Part shown: one piece after another, positions 10,901 to 26,159 of the stretch | Layout: each line of letters starts with the position of its first letter | How positions within the stretch are numbered: position 1 is the first letter of the stretch | From: Pogonophryne albipinna | Taxonomy: Eukaryota > Chordata > Actinopteri > Perciformes > Artedidraconidae | Reading direction: 5' to 3' | NCBI GenBank assembly: GCA_028583405.1 | Contig: CM053244.1 | Span: 2,403,607 to 2,467,606 of the forward strand | DNA: 64,000 nucleotides | Translations under genes and position numbers: made by a program | The notes under the pieces: generated by a model | The model's input: the letters and a program-made list of their open reading frames with translations, nothing else | Told to the model about the DNA's origin: nothing | Database searches by the model: none

Positions 10901-13900
10901 ATTAAAACTGCGGTCGCACTTGTGCGCGCAGTGATGAGCGGGCCCTCGCGTCCGTGCGCCTGTCGGGGAGGGCGGCCGGTCGTCCCGGCGTCAAGCAGAC
11001 GCGCGCGCATCCTGGGAAATTAGCCGTTTCTCATTTCTATCATTTTCGCGTCCCAGACTCCCAGGTCCTCCGGCAGCGACCCGGAAACGGATGTCGGCGT
11101 GCCGTCTCGAAGGAAAACAAATGTCTCTAAAGGCTCGTCGAGGATCGATTATCGAGGAGGCTGTCTGGAGGAGCCGTAACCGGGGATGCACTGATTTAGA
11201 GGAGAGAGGAGAGAGGAGTGTCTCTAGAGGAGCTATAACCGAGGGTACACTGAAGTATTCTCCTGAGACGATTTCAGCCAACAGTGATGTTTAAAAGAGG
11301 TGTGACGCATGGCTGGACTTCTGTCAACGAAGCACAGCTCTGCAAACTGTTCCCGTTGTGATTATAAGTTATTTGAGATGATCAAATGTGCATCAGACTT
11401 TCTGCCCCGTTTGTTTACTCACTAATCACATGTCCCCTGGATGTTAGGTGATGTTACAGTGAGAACAGCTGCTGAGGTACAGTGCAGAAAGCAGAACAGT
11501 GTGTATAATATATATTGCTCAATAATAAATGTAACAGGCCTACACTTCACACTTTATTTGTAGGCTTTAGGAGATATCTACAAATAAAGAGTAGGATTAG
11601 GGAGTGTATAGGTGTCTGTTGTAATGAATATGCCGCCAGCAAAGGGCGTTGTTGGACTAACAGTAGGTGTGTGTGTGTTTGTGTGTGTGTTTGTGTGTCT
11701 GTTTGTTTGTGTGTGTGTGTGAGAGTTGATGTGCCAGGCAAACAGGTAGGCCTCAGTAGCTTATCTGACATATAATTGGTCAAAAATGGTATATTCTCCG
11801 TTAGCCTACGAGCTCCCCGTTTGAGCGAAGGACTATTCCTTCTCAATGTAGCATAACATTGGATATGCGCTGAAGTTGTCCTGGATTGGAATTTTTCCGA
11901 TCATTCCCCTAGGAGGAGTTTGCAAGAATGTGCTTAAAATGCATGAAAAGTGCACATTTTTCTAAATGGCCGACTTTGTCGGGGGCGGGGCTAATAAAAG
12001 CCAATTTGAAATATGTCCGCAATCATAACAGCAATGTGTATACAGTGTTTCGTGAATATCGGAATAACTATATCCGAGTAGTTTGGAGTAATTTGCGACA
12101 TGTAAATCGTCAAAAATGGTGTATTCGCTGTTAGCTTACGACCTCCCCGTGTGAGCTATGAAAAATATTCTTCTCAATGTAGCATGACATTGGATATGTG
12201 CTGAAGTTGTCCTGGATTGGAATTTTTCCAATCATTCCCCTAGGAGGAGTTTGCAAGAATGTGCTTAAAATGCATGAAAAAGGCACATTTTTCCAAATGG
12301 CCGACTTTCTGGGGGGCGGGGCTAATGGTAGGCAATTTGAAATATGTGTGCAATTATAATAGCAATATGTATACAGCGTTTTGTGAATATTGGAAAAACT
12401 ATACGCAAATAGTTTGGAGTCATTTGGAGTAATTTGTGACATGTAAATCGTCAAAAATGGAAAGTTCTCCGTTCGCTTACGAAGTCCTCGTTTGAGCGAT
12501 CAACTATTCCTTCGCAATTTAGCATCACATTGGAAATGGGCTGAACTTGTCCTGGATTGGAATTTTTCCGATCATTCCCCTAGGAGGAGTCCGCAGAAAT
12601 GTGCTTAAAATGGCTGAAAAACGCACATATTACAAAATGGCCGACTTTCTGGGGGGCGGGGCTTATGGAAGGCAATTTGAAATATGTGTGCAATCATAAT
12701 AGCAATATGTATACAGCGTTTCGTGAATATCGGAATAACTATATCCGAGTAGTTTGGAGTAAGTTGCGACATGTAAATCGTCAAAAATGTTGTATTCGCT
12801 GTTAGCTTACGACCTCCATGATTGAGCTATAAAAAATGTTTTTCTCAATTAAGTATCATATTGGATAGGGGCTGAACGTGTCCTGGATTGGAATTTTTCC
12901 GATCATTCTCCTAGGAGGAGTTCGCAAGAATGTGCTTAAAATGGCTGAAAAACGCACATTTTTCAAAATGGCCGACTTCCTGGGAGGCGGGGCTAATGGA
13001 ATCTATCTACAAATATGTCCGCAATTTCATGAGGAATGTCTGTGCCAAAATTCGTGAAGTTCTGAGAAACTATATGTGACTACCACACAATAGGGGGCGC
13101 TAGTGAGCAGTTTTTTAAAAAATGTACGTTTTTTTTTTACATTCTCGAAAAGGTCATGGGCTCTGACGTGTGTCCCTAGTTTTGTGTCCGAAGCTCATTT
13201 TATGCTATCGCAATTTAAAAAAAAAAGATAGGCCACGCCCACATTCTGAATTTGTTGCGACATGTTAAATCTGAGTTCGTAGTCACCCCGAGAGTATGTG
13301 TACAACAAATTAAAAAAATTCGTCCGTCCGCTCTTGAGTTATAAATTGGTAGTGTTTTTGGCGCCCCCTATAGTCCAAAATGAAAATGCTTTGGTGTGCC
13401 TATTTGCCAAGACAGACTGAACCTTTCCACCAAAATCTGTGGTGAATGGATACATTGTTGATGAGTTATGAGCATTTCTTTCTAAGCCCCGCCTTTTTGC
13501 GAGTACGTTTTAATTCATGGCGGAAATATTTATCGTTTGAACATGCTCATCTCCTAGGGTAATGTGTCTGACCCTCCACCGATGCTGTATACAAAGTTTG
13601 GTGTTGAAAAACTGAAAATTGAAATTTAAGTGAATATTTAACTGTTTTGAACATTATGCCAATTAAAAAAATAAATGTAGGCGGAGCTTAGGGTTCCAAG
13701 AGGATTATTTGTAGAGCTGGTCCTCCCGGATATGTGTGCATAATTTCAGGTCATTTGGAGTTACGGTGCGACTTTGTACATTTATTCCGAAATGGGTTTT
13801 TCATAGGTGGCGCTAGCGAGCACGTTGGAATATTTAACCCATTGACTCCAGAATAAGGTAGTTTTCACCAGTCCTGGCGTCCGTGCAAAATTATATAACT

Positions 13901-14030
13901 TTTTCAGCGTCCTAAAGGCCTCAAAAACAGGAAACGCCAGCAGAAAAATAATAATTCCACCAATAACAATAGGTTCCTCGCACTTCGTGCTAGGACACCG
14001 TTGGGTCCTAGCACTCCGTGCTCGGGCCCT
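10901..14030 (+). repeat. Complex tandem repeat, unit 2 (3130 bp, uninterrupted)
   Basis: The best reference copy. It has the GC-rich head at 10901-11290, GT tract near 11665-11720, and CTGGATTGGAATTTTTCC subrepeats starting at about 11880, 12212, 12553 and 12886. It ends with the GGCGCTAGTGAGC and GGCGCTAGCGAGC blocks and one partial 81-bp hairpin unit at about 13955-14030 that runs into unit 3. Small differences from units 1 and 3 are scattered substitutions and short indels. No credible protein is encoded. Confidence 0.8.
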
Positions 14031-14864
14031 AATTAAAACTGCGGTCGCACTTGTGCGCGCAGTGATGAGCGGGTCCTCGCGTCCGTGCGCCTGTCGGGGA
14101 GGGCGGCCGGTCGTCCCGGCGTCAAGCAGACGCGCGCGAGTCCTGGGAAATGAGCCGTTTCTCATTTCTATAATTTTCGCGTCCCAGACTCCCAGGTCCT
14201 CCGGCAGCGACCCGGAAACGGATGTCGGCGCGCCGTCTCGAAGGAAAACAAATTTCTCTAAAGGCTGGTCGAGGATCGATTATCGAGGAGGCTGTCTGGA
14301 GGAGCCGTAACCGAGGATACACTGATTTAGAGGAGAGAGGAGAGAGGAGTGTCTCTAGAGGAGCGATAACCGAGAGTACACTGAAGTATTCCCCTGAGAC
14401 GATTTCAGCCAACAGTGATGTTTAAAAGAGGCGTGACGCATGGCTGGACTTCTGTCAACGAAGCACAGCTCTGCAAACTGTTCCCGTTGTGATTATAAGT
14501 TATTTGAGATGATCAAATGTGCATCAGACTTTCTGCCCTTTACCGTTTGTTTACTCACTAATCACATCTCCCCTGGATGTTAGGCTATTTTTTTTTCAAT
14601 ACAACTGCTTTTATTGTGACGCGATGTTTACAGTGAGAACAGCTGCTGAGGTCAGTGCAGAAAGCAGAACAGTGTGTATAATATATATTGCTCAATAATA
14701 AATGTAACAGGTCTACATTTTACACTTTATTTGTAGGCTTTAGGAGATATCTACAAGTAAAGAGTAGGGTTAGGGAGTGTATAGGTGTCTGTTATAATGA
14801 ATATCCCGCCAGCAAAGGGCGTTGTTGGACTAACAGTAGGTGTGTGTGTGTTTGTGTGTCTGTT

Positions 14865-14910
<46 letters not shown>

Positions 14911-16060
14911 AGTTGATGTGCCAGGTAGCTTATCTGACATATAATTGGTCAAAAATTGTACATTCTCCGTTAGCCTACGAGCTCCCCGTTTGAGCGAAGG
15001 ACTATTCCTTCTCAATGTAGCATGACATTGGATATGCGCTGAAGTTGTCCTGGATTGGAATTTTTCCGATCATTCCCCTATGAGGAGTTTGCAGAAATGT
15101 CCTTAAAATGCATGAAAAACGCACATTTTTCAAAATGGCCGACTTTGTCGGGGGCGGGGCTAATAAAAGCCAATTTGAAATATGTCCGCAATCATAAGAG
15201 CAATGTGTATACAGTGTTTCGTGAATATCGGAATAACTATATCCGAGTAGTTTGGAGTAATTTGCGACATGTAAATCGTCAAAAATGGTGTATTCGCTGT
15301 TAGCTTACGACCTCCACGATTGAGCTATCAAAAATATTCTTCTCAATTTAGCATCATATTGGATATGCGCTGAAGTTGTCCTGGATTGGAATTTTTCCGA
15401 TCATTCCCCTACGAGCAGTTTGCAAGAATGTCCTTAAAATGCATGAAAAACGCACATTTTTCAAAATGGCCGACTTTCTGGGGGGCGGGGCTAATGGTAG
15501 GCAATTTGAAATATGTGTGCAATTATAATAGCAATATGTATACAGCGTTTGTGAATATTGGAAAAACTATACGCAAATAGTTTGGAGTCATTTGGAGTCA
15601 TTTGTGACATGTAAATCGTCAAAAATGGAAAGTTCTCCGTTCGCTTACGAAGACCTCGTTTGAGCGATCAACTATTCCTTCGCAATTTAGCATCACATTG
15701 GAAATGGGCTGAATTTGTCCTGGATTGGAATTTTTCCGATCATTCCCCTAGGAGGAGTCCGCAGAAATGTGCTTAAAATGGCTGAAAAACGCACATATTA
15801 CAAAATGGCCGACTTTCTGGGGGGCGGGGCTAATAAAAGCCAATTTGTAATATGTCCGCAATCATAAGAGCAATGTGTATACAGTGTTTCGAGAATATCG
15901 GAATAAATATATCCGAGTAGTTTGGAGTAATTTGCGACATGTAAATCGTCAAAAATGGTTTATTCGCTGTTAGCTTACGACCTCCACGAGTGATTTTTCA
16001 AAAATGTGCTCCGCAATTAATTATCATATTGGATAGGGGCTGAACTTGTCCTGCATTGGG
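14031..16060 (+). repeat. Complex tandem repeat, unit 3 (3'-truncated into minisatellite)
   Basis: It starts AATTAAAACTGCGG directly after a hairpin unit. It repeats the head, a long pure (GT)n tract and three subrepeats (marker at about 15048, 15387, 15720), then breaks in a fourth at about 16050 where it passes straight into the 81-bp minisatellite. The terminal ~1 kb seen in units 1 and 2 is missing. Confidence 0.75.
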
Positions 16061-17085
16061 TCCTAGCGCTCCGTCCTCGGGCCCTAATAATAATAATAAT
16101 AATTCCACCAATAACAATAGGTTCCTCGCACTTCGTGCTAGGACGCCGTCGGGTCCTAGCGCTCCGTGCTTGGGCCCTAATAATACCACCAATAACAATA
16201 GGTTCCTCGCACTTCGTGCTAGGACGCCGTCGGGTCCTAGCGCTCCGTGCTCGGGCCCTAATAATACCACCAATAACAATAGGTTCCTCGCACTTCGTGC
16301 TAGGATGCCGTCGGGTCCTAGCGCTCCGTGCTCGGGCCCTAATAATACCACCAATAACAATAGGTTCCTCGCACTTCGTGCTAGGATGCCGTCGGGTCCT
16401 AGCGCTCCGTGCTCGGGCCCTAATAATATTACCACCAATAACAATAGGTTCCTCACACTTCGTGCTAGGACGCCGTCGGGTCCTAGCGCTCCGTGCTTGG
16501 GCCCTAATAATACCACCAATAACAATAGGTTCCTCGCACTTCGTGCTAGGACGCCGTCGGGTCCTAGCGCTCCGTGCTCGGGCCCTAATAATACCACCAA
16601 TAACAATAGGTTCCTCGCACTTCGTGCTAGGACGCCGTCGGGTCCTAGCACTCAAAAACAGGAAATATGATGACTAAAAATAATAATGATAATACCACCA
16701 ATAACAATAGGTTCCTCGCACTTCGTGCTAGGACGCCGTCGGGTCCTAGCGCTCCGTGTTCAGGCCCTAATAATAATAATACTACGACGGAGAACAATAG
16801 GTTCCTCGCACTTCGTGCTAGGACGCCATTGGGTCCTAGCGCTCCGTGCTCGGGCCCTAATAATAATAATACCACGGAGAACAATAGGTTCCGCGCACTT
16901 CGTGCTCGGGCCCTAATAATAATACCACGGAGAACAATAGGTTCCTCGCACTTCGTGCTAGGACGCCGTTGGGTCCTAGCGCTTCGTGCTCGGGCCCTAA
17001 TAATACCACCAATAACAATAGGTTCCTCGCACTTCGTGCTAGGACGCCGTCGGGTCCTAGCGCTCCGTGCTCGGGCCCTAATTAG
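16061..17085. repeat. 81-bp hairpin-rich minisatellite, about 12 copies
   Basis: Tandem units of about 81 bp. Each contains AACAATAGGTTCCT, the short hairpin GCACTTCGTGC, the larger hairpin CTAGGAC...GTCCTAG, then CTCCGTGCTCGGGCCC and a TAATAATA spacer. Spacing between the first copies is exactly 81 (16105, 16186, 16267, 16348). Later copies vary through TAA-repeat length, a changed block (ACGGAGAACAATAGG) and an unrelated insertion near 16650-16690. Because 81 is divisible by three, long repetitive open frames appear on both strands; they are artefacts. Confidence 0.9.
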
Positions 17086-18780
17086 GAAAACAAAAACAGT
17101 GTGTATACTAAAGAAAACAGCTTTAACAGAGCCTTTGAATAATGTGGGACCCACAGTCATATTAGGCTTGGTAATGGGACATGAAATCGTATAACATTGC
17201 AAAACCCCTTTACATGTTGTTGTCTTTTTTTGTTATTAACTAACCCATAATTCTCTGATATATGTTCATGTGCAATGGCAACTTTTATATTTAGTAGGTA
17301 AAGTTATAATTACACGGAGTAAAAACCACACAGGCACAGAGGGCAGCTCAGGTTCAAGGTTCAAGGTTCTTTATTTGTCAAACGAACATAGCTACAGTGT
17401 AGTTATGTCGATGAAAATCTTATGTCACAGGCTTCTCTAACAGTGCAACACAGAAACAGACAAATATAGTGCAAGTAAATAGTAAATACAAGAAGAAAAA
17501 TAGTTTAAAAAATTGAAACAGTGCAATAAGAGTCTATATGCAAGTCCTTTAGTTGAAACGCAAGAGGCAAAGTCATCACTTATTAGACTGTACCGAGTGC
17601 ATGCACCCACGCTGTGCTGGCCTTTCTGTATTCCAGGTAAGCTTTGGTGATGAAAGATGAATAAAAGTAGTGATAATGTGAAAGTGTGACAAACTAGTTG
17701 TCATGCTGATTATATATTCTCATTTTATTGTAGTTTTTGCAGTTAAATGTCGAGGGTGTCATGTGCAACGTGCTTCACCTGTTAGCTAAATGGGACTATT
17801 GCCTGTTTTGTAACCACCTTGAACTAGATAGGGAGTTGTGTGTTAGTTCATGTTGCTGGTTAATGTTAGCAGACCTTTGATATTTTATGTTTCATGTAAG
17901 ATTGAGAATGTGAACACATGTTTATGCCAAGGTATTATTATTAGACCGTGCCGAATGCATGAAGCCTCATGCAGTGATGTGTTGTGTTTATATATTTCAG
18001 AACAAACAATTGTATTTGTAACCTTATGCATGCCTGGAAGTCCCTTTTATGTCCAGGTGTGCAACAATAAGTACTGGGTTTTTACTTAGAACGCTATATT
18101 TTGTATTGGTATTACTGTAAATGTAGGGTTCGGTGACATTTCCAAACATGAAGCCAGAGAGGACAACTCTGTTGTTTCCTCTTTCCTTCCTGTGAGTGAC
18201 TTTGCTGAGAACATATGAGTGGAGAGAAGCAGAAAGAATGCAACAGAAGAAGAGGCTGAGTTGAAATGACAGGCCCTGAGGATGTGCCTCAGCACTGCAC
18301 CATGAACAATAGCAGGGATTGGATTTATGTTGTAGTCAAGGCTTAGAGGCTCGGCTGGGGGCTGCTTCTTAAACCTCACAAGGTAAAATGTATAATAGTG
18401 TGGTCTGAATTAGAAATAATTCAGGCAAAAAAGCTTTTTGAAGTTGTCTGGTGTCATGAGATGGGCTGCGTTTCACCTCACGTTGTCCCTGTAGGTTGGG
18501 AGGGAATATAACAGTGCTAACCTTATGCTTTCAGTGCATATTACCTCTGAGCACTACTGCAAAGACACCGTAACAAGAGGTGAACGTGATGAGAATAGTG
18601 CTTTAAAGTTCTGCACGGTGAAAGTTTTGCAAATACGTATCAGGAAAACATTCAAAACCAAACTGCTACCCGCAAGTATGTCAAAGAGAAATCCAGACTG
18701 GACCGCTGGAAGACCCAGGTCAGTCAGGTTTTGTGTGTTTGAGAGGGGAGTGGCAGAAAGAGAAAAGGGAAGAGAAGGTG
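17086..18780. other. Intergenic; possible LINE 3' end at 17350-17560
   Basis: The only recognisable part is CAAGGTTCAAGGTTCTTTATTTG near 17353-17380, which resembles the repeated 3' tail of a minus-strand fish LINE. The related body to about 17560 is weak. The rest is AT-rich with no domain-bearing frame. Near 18670 the sequence becomes richer in GA leading into the LINE at 18.8 kb, whose 5' boundary I cannot fix. Confidence 0.35.
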
Positions 18781-18789
18781 GGCTATTGG

Positions 18790-20913
18790 GACGAGGAATG
18801 CAGCCACCTTCTGTGTGACCACCAGAGGGCTAGCTCCAGAGAAGAGGTGGATGTGACTGCAGCAGCACTGCTCAAGAAGCTGGATATCACCCGCAGGGCC
18901 AGATGGACAGAGGTCGTTGAATCAATCGACTTCACCCATTCTAGTCGCAAGGCGTGGCAGACCATCAACCAGCTCACAGGCAGAAATACAACACCCCACA
19001 GCTGCCCAGTCACAGCAAACGCCATCGAATCCCAGCTCCAGAAGAACGGCCGCTTCCCGGATGCTGACAAAGCCTTTGCCCGACTGATATTGCGTGAGGT
19101 GTCTTGCATCTCGGGAGCGGCCAGTGTCGATTCCAACCTCTCGGGAGAATTCACAGCAGAGGAACTCAGTGAGGCCATGAGCAAGCTCAAGCCAGGCAAA
19201 TCCCCTGGCCGTGACAACATCCACCCGGAGTTCGTCATCCACCAGAGCACAACAACAACTGGCTGGCTCTGTGCTTTCTATACATCATGCTACCAGAGAT
19301 TAAAGCTCCCAAAGACTTGGCGTCGTGCCTCTGTCATAGCTCTGCCGAAGCCAAATAAATCTGCAGAAGACCCCAAGTCATACAGACCAATCCCGTTGCT
19401 CTGTGTCCCATTTAAGATCTTGGAGAGGATGATCCATAGCCGCATCGAGCCAGTGGTGGACTCACAGCTCCCAAGGGAACAAACTGGTTTCCGTCGTGGA
19501 AGATCAACAGCAGACCAGGTAACACTACTCTGTCAGGACATCGAGGACAGCTTCCAGGACAATGAGAAAGCTGGGGTAGTGTACCTGGATCTGACTGCTG
19601 CATATGACACCGTGTGGCTCCGGGGACTCCACCTGAAGCTGCTGAGGACAATACCGGACCGCCACATGGTGAAGTTCATCATGGAGACACTTTCCAACCG
19701 TAGCTTCATCCTCCAGACCAGCAGTGGCCAGTGCAGTAGGCTCAGAAGACTGAAGAACGGGGTACCGCAGGGGTCTGTTCTCTCGCCGATGCTGTTCAAT
19801 GTTTACATCCATGACCTACCTGATACAGCATCCAGAAAGTATGGCTACGCAGACGATCTTGCCATCATGCTGAGCCGACCAACGTGGAAGGCGATGGAAG
19901 AGGGTCTTAACGAAGACATGGGCACACTAGTAGCATACCTCCGAAGGTGGCGTCTACAGCTCAGCGTCGGAAAAACAGTCGCAGCGGCATACCACCTTAG
20001 CACCAGAGAAGCCAGGAGGGAACTTGAGGTGCGCGTCGACAACAAATGTCTGGAGGTCCAGCAAACCCCGAAGTATCTTGGAGTGCGTCTGGATCGGACA
20101 TTATCCTTTAAAAAACACCTGGAAGAAGTCAAGGCCAAGATGACATCCAGGGTCGCGCTGATCCGCCGCCTCGCTGGAACAACCTGGGGAGCCTCCGCTA
20201 AGACGCTGCGAATATCCACTCAAGCCCTGGTCTTCTCTGTAGCGGAATACTGCGCCCCAGTCTGGAGCAGAAGCCCTCGTGCGAGAAAGGTCGACGTGGC
20301 TATCAATACCTCCCTCCGAATAATAACTGGATGCTTAAAGCCTACCCCTGTGTCCCTCTTGCCAGTCCTCGCGTGAATAGCACCGGCCGGCCTCCGACGG
20401 GAGGCTGCCACCCTCGCCCTGGCCAGGAAGGCACAAAAGTATGACTGGCACATCCTGCACAACACCACAATAACACCAGCACCTCCAAGCAGACTCAAGT
20501 CCCGCCACCCCTACAACAAAGCAGCTCAAGAGATGCTCAACTCCACCTCTGAGGACATCTCCAGAGATGCATGGTTGGCAGCAGCTTGGAAGCAGGAGTG
20601 GGAGTCAGCCGGGCCTTCCCGAATCCACCGTTACATCTGGGACCCAGGAGATGGCGCCATTGGAGGAGACGACCTACCGCGCCGGCAGTGGACCTCTCTG
20701 AACCGTCTACGAACTGGGGTCGGTCGCTTTAAAACATCGATGAAGACGTGGGACTTGGCGGACAGTGCGGCATGCGAGTGCGGTGACCCTGAGCAGACCG
20801 CTGTCCATATAATCACCATCTGCCCCTTATATAGACCACCCTCGGAAGCCAGCCTCTTCGACCTAGGACCAGAGATGCGGGCATGGCTACACGACACCGA
20901 GTTGGACCTCTAA
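18790..20913 (+). pseudogene. LINE reverse transcriptase with one in-frame stop
   Basis: Reverse transcriptase of the LINE. In order it shows the pre-RT region (LKPGKSPGRDNIHPE), fingers (SYRPIPLLC), GFRRGRSTADQV, the first catalytic Asp in VVYLDLTAAYDTVW, NGVPQGSVLSPMLFN, the catalytic box YADDLAIM, and the thumb (YLGVRLDRTLSF). After the 'RIITGCLKPTP' region a single TGA at 20375-20377 interrupts a frame that otherwise continues to 20913 and includes the CxC...H...C motif. Beyond the 5' truncation, the stop is the only lesion I see. The open frame begins upstream at 18733, but I doubt that codon is a real start. Confidence 0.8.
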
Positions 20914-20935
20914 CGTTACACGAAAGAAAGAAGAT
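18790..20935 (+). mobile_element. 5'-truncated LINE of the Jockey/I group
   Basis: A GC-rich segment in AT-rich surroundings, containing an RT and C-terminal region but no endonuclease domain upstream, so it is 5' truncated. The coding part ends with TAA at 20911-20913, and a short 3' tail with GAAAGAAAGAAGA-type sequence follows. The clade is uncertain: the C-terminal Cys-rich motif (CECGDPEQTAVHI followed by CPLY) occurs in several Jockey/I-related lineages. No target duplication was found because neither end is sharply defined. Confidence 0.7.
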
Positions 20936-23529
<2,594 letters not shown>

Positions 23530-23533
23530 TTAA

Positions 23534-24347
23534 AGGTCCCATGTCATGCTTTTCTGGTTATAACCAGTCCCCTTGTGTGTTATGTAGCTTTTTATGCATG
23601 TAAACGGTCTGCAAAGTCACACACCCTCAAAGTACCCTGTAGCGAGTAAAACTCTAACACAGAAAAATATCTGTCTATGCTGCCCCGGAACGCCTCGTTG
23701 GACATTTTTCTTTTTCCATTTTTAATTTTTCCTGGGTATGGTGACGTGACCATATCCAAATGGACCAATCCGTGGAGCTCCTCACACACACATACTCTCT
23801 CAGCGGCGAAACTGTGACGCGCTGGGGGGGGTGCTAGTGGAGCCTAGCAGATGGGGGTGCTGCAGCCCCCTCAGCACCCCCCCCCCCCTTCCCGCATCCA
23901 TTTGCGATGTCTCGCTGTCTCGCAGACCCCACGTAGCAACCAGGAAATTAACCCAGCTCACACTGTCCGCTCCTCGCAGCAGCAAGCCTCGCAACATCCC
24001 GCCAACACGGCACCCAGACCCCACGCAGCATTCTCATCGGTTTGTCATTACTGGTGTAATATTCTGGTTGCTAACACCATTGTACCACATAATCACTGAT
24101 GTTCCGCTGTAACGGTGGTGGACTCATCAGAACAGAGTGGGCGAGCTGACCAATCAGAGCACACTGGGCTCACACAGGGAGGGAGGGGGGCAGGAGCTCC
24201 AACAAGCCGTTTAGGACAGAGAGTGAATACACATACTATACAGAGATGCTGTATGAGAAACCAATGTGAGTTTGGAAAATTGCATTGTAAATCTATTCTA
24301 GTACACCTCAACAATGGAATTATGAAATGGCCATGACATGGGACCTT
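23534..24347. mobile_element. Non-autonomous Kolobok-like element flanked by TTAA
   Basis: The ends are inverted repeats AGGTCCCATGTCATG / CATGACATGGGACCT with TTAA on both sides (23530-23533 and 24348-24351). Both terminal regions match the larger element at 41290-44824 in inverted orientation. The left 150 bp shares CTTGTGTGTTATG, ATGCATGTAAAC, GTCTGCAAAGTC and AAAACTCTAACACAGAAAA with that element's right end. The right 250 bp shares CAATTTTCCAAACTCA, TTGGTTTCTCATAC and the AGTGTGCTCTGATTGGTCAGCT-type block with its left end. It carries neither gene of the larger copy, so it is an internal-deletion derivative. Confidence 0.85.
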
Positions 24348-24351
24348 TTAA

Positions 24352-25599
24352 GTATTTTAGTATAGACCAATCACAGTAGTGTGCTGCTGCTGACAGTGGT
24401 AGCCTGCAGCATCAAGACACCAGGTGTTTGGAACTGGCATGTGTGGGATTTGACAGTTGTAACCAGTGTTTTCACGTGACTTGAATTTTGAATTGAGCCG
24501 CCCCATTTAGATACTATCTCTTTACGTATAAGTGATGGGAATTCATTTGGCTTGGCTCACTAAGAAGAGCCGGCTCTTTCGGCTCTTAAACGGCTCTTCA
24601 TTTTACCACAGTTTACCACGGAGCCTCAGTTTCGCCGCTGCAAGGCTCCACGAGCACCCCCGGTCAAGGCTCGCTGGCAGTACACTTTCCGTCTCAGGAA
24701 CCTGCTTTGCTGGCAGCGAAAAATAATCCCACCAGACTCCTTTGCCCCTCCAACCGAGGGATGTCCTTGTCCTTTTTCCTTTTCGTAATTTCAAACAATT
24801 AAAAGCTCTCGATCTTCTCTCTAATTATTTATTTTTTTGGACGCCCTCGGCTCGAGTTCAGGGCCATTGTAACCATGACAACAGCATGTTGTTAAGTAAG
24901 CCAATTAAAGCTTTCAACTGAATAAATCACAATGTTTGTACTTTTCTATGCCATGGCATAAGTTCAGTACAGGTTGAGATATCCTGAAATAACATATTAT
25001 AGTACTGAAGAAAATGGACCCACTCCCACCTTGTTATGTTTTATCACCTAATGCATACGGTTATAAACAAAGCCCTCTTAAACCTCTTATTCAGATCAAA
25101 ATCGGAAATTGTCCTTGATGCTGTGAATTCAGATCCCCTGGTCGTTATTTTGCACATTTCTGTAATCAGCTGAACAGCTTGTTTACTAGATATATTTGTT
25201 CCATTTTCCTATTTGTTTTCACATTTTATACGGTGGATTTTCACATTTAATTCATGCCTGTACACCTTGCACCAAGACAATTTCCTTTCATGTGTAAACC
25301 AAGTAGTCTGTAAAAGTGCTTCTGATTCTGTGTGTTGTGAAGTTAGATTACCTATGTAATGAACCCACATGGTGGTTATGATTCCAATTATTTGTCTATA
25401 TTCTAAAGGAATAGTTATTCAAATAGATGAATACTCAAGTTAGGAAAGACATTGATTTTAACATTATTGATAATTCACCCCATTGGTGTTAAGCAAGCAA
25501 CACGATTATTAGATTTTGCTATAATTGTTGGGAAGTTCCTTTTTCATAGGGTTTTGCAAAATGCCAAAAATATTGAACACATGTGCATGGTGGCTGGTT
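24352..25599. other. Intergenic; AAGAGCC-type repeat near 24565-24600
   Basis: AAGAGCCGGCTCTTTCGGCTCTTAAACGGCTCTT near 24565-24600 is a short palindromic repeat type common at the ends of fish DNA elements. I could not find a partner end. The rest is AT-rich and without coding signal. Confidence 0.35.
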
Positions 25600-26159
25600 A
25601 ACTATCAGGGATGCAAACTTGTCACCTTTCGGCGAAATTCGCCGTTTTGAATCCAAAATAGGTCGTTTGTGTGATTCATGTAGATCTGAAATAAAAATAT
25701 TTGTGGGCTATGGGGGGGGGGGGGGGGGGGGTCTGGGACCCGGAGTAATCTGCGGCCGCGAGCCGTTATGTGCCATCATGACACGCATGGTGTTCTTTTT
25801 TTATATATTATAATGAAGCTCGAGTCTTCCTGCCTGTCGGCTCTGCTCATCGATGTATAATAAGGCTCTGCTGCTCCGGTATGAGGGTCTAGCTTCAGCA
25901 GCTACATTACCTACGGGTGCGTTCGTTAATATTAACTGTGTGGTCCGGAGTCACTGTGGCACAGACTGGACCGCTGGTGAACAGCTGTTAGAACGGGCCG
26001 TTCAGGTGTTCAGAGCAGAGCGGCAGAGCGTGATGTGCACTGAAACGTTTTCTGTCGCAATATTATCGTTGAGCTAGCTAACTAGCATACATTGTCACTA
26101 TCTGCTAACGTTAGCTTTAGCCTTCATTTTCTAATAGTTTTTTTCATAGGCTATAAATG

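Noticed and set aside
5632..15580. Recurring 68-codon frames beginning MCLKWLKNAH or MCLKCMK
   Set aside because: They are translations of the ~335-bp subrepeats of the complex repeat, differ in frame between copies, and show no selection that I can see.
15998..17202. Long open frames of 175-217 codons on both strands
   Set aside because: They are repeats of the 81-bp minisatellite unit (27 codons), open on both strands only because the period is divisible by three.
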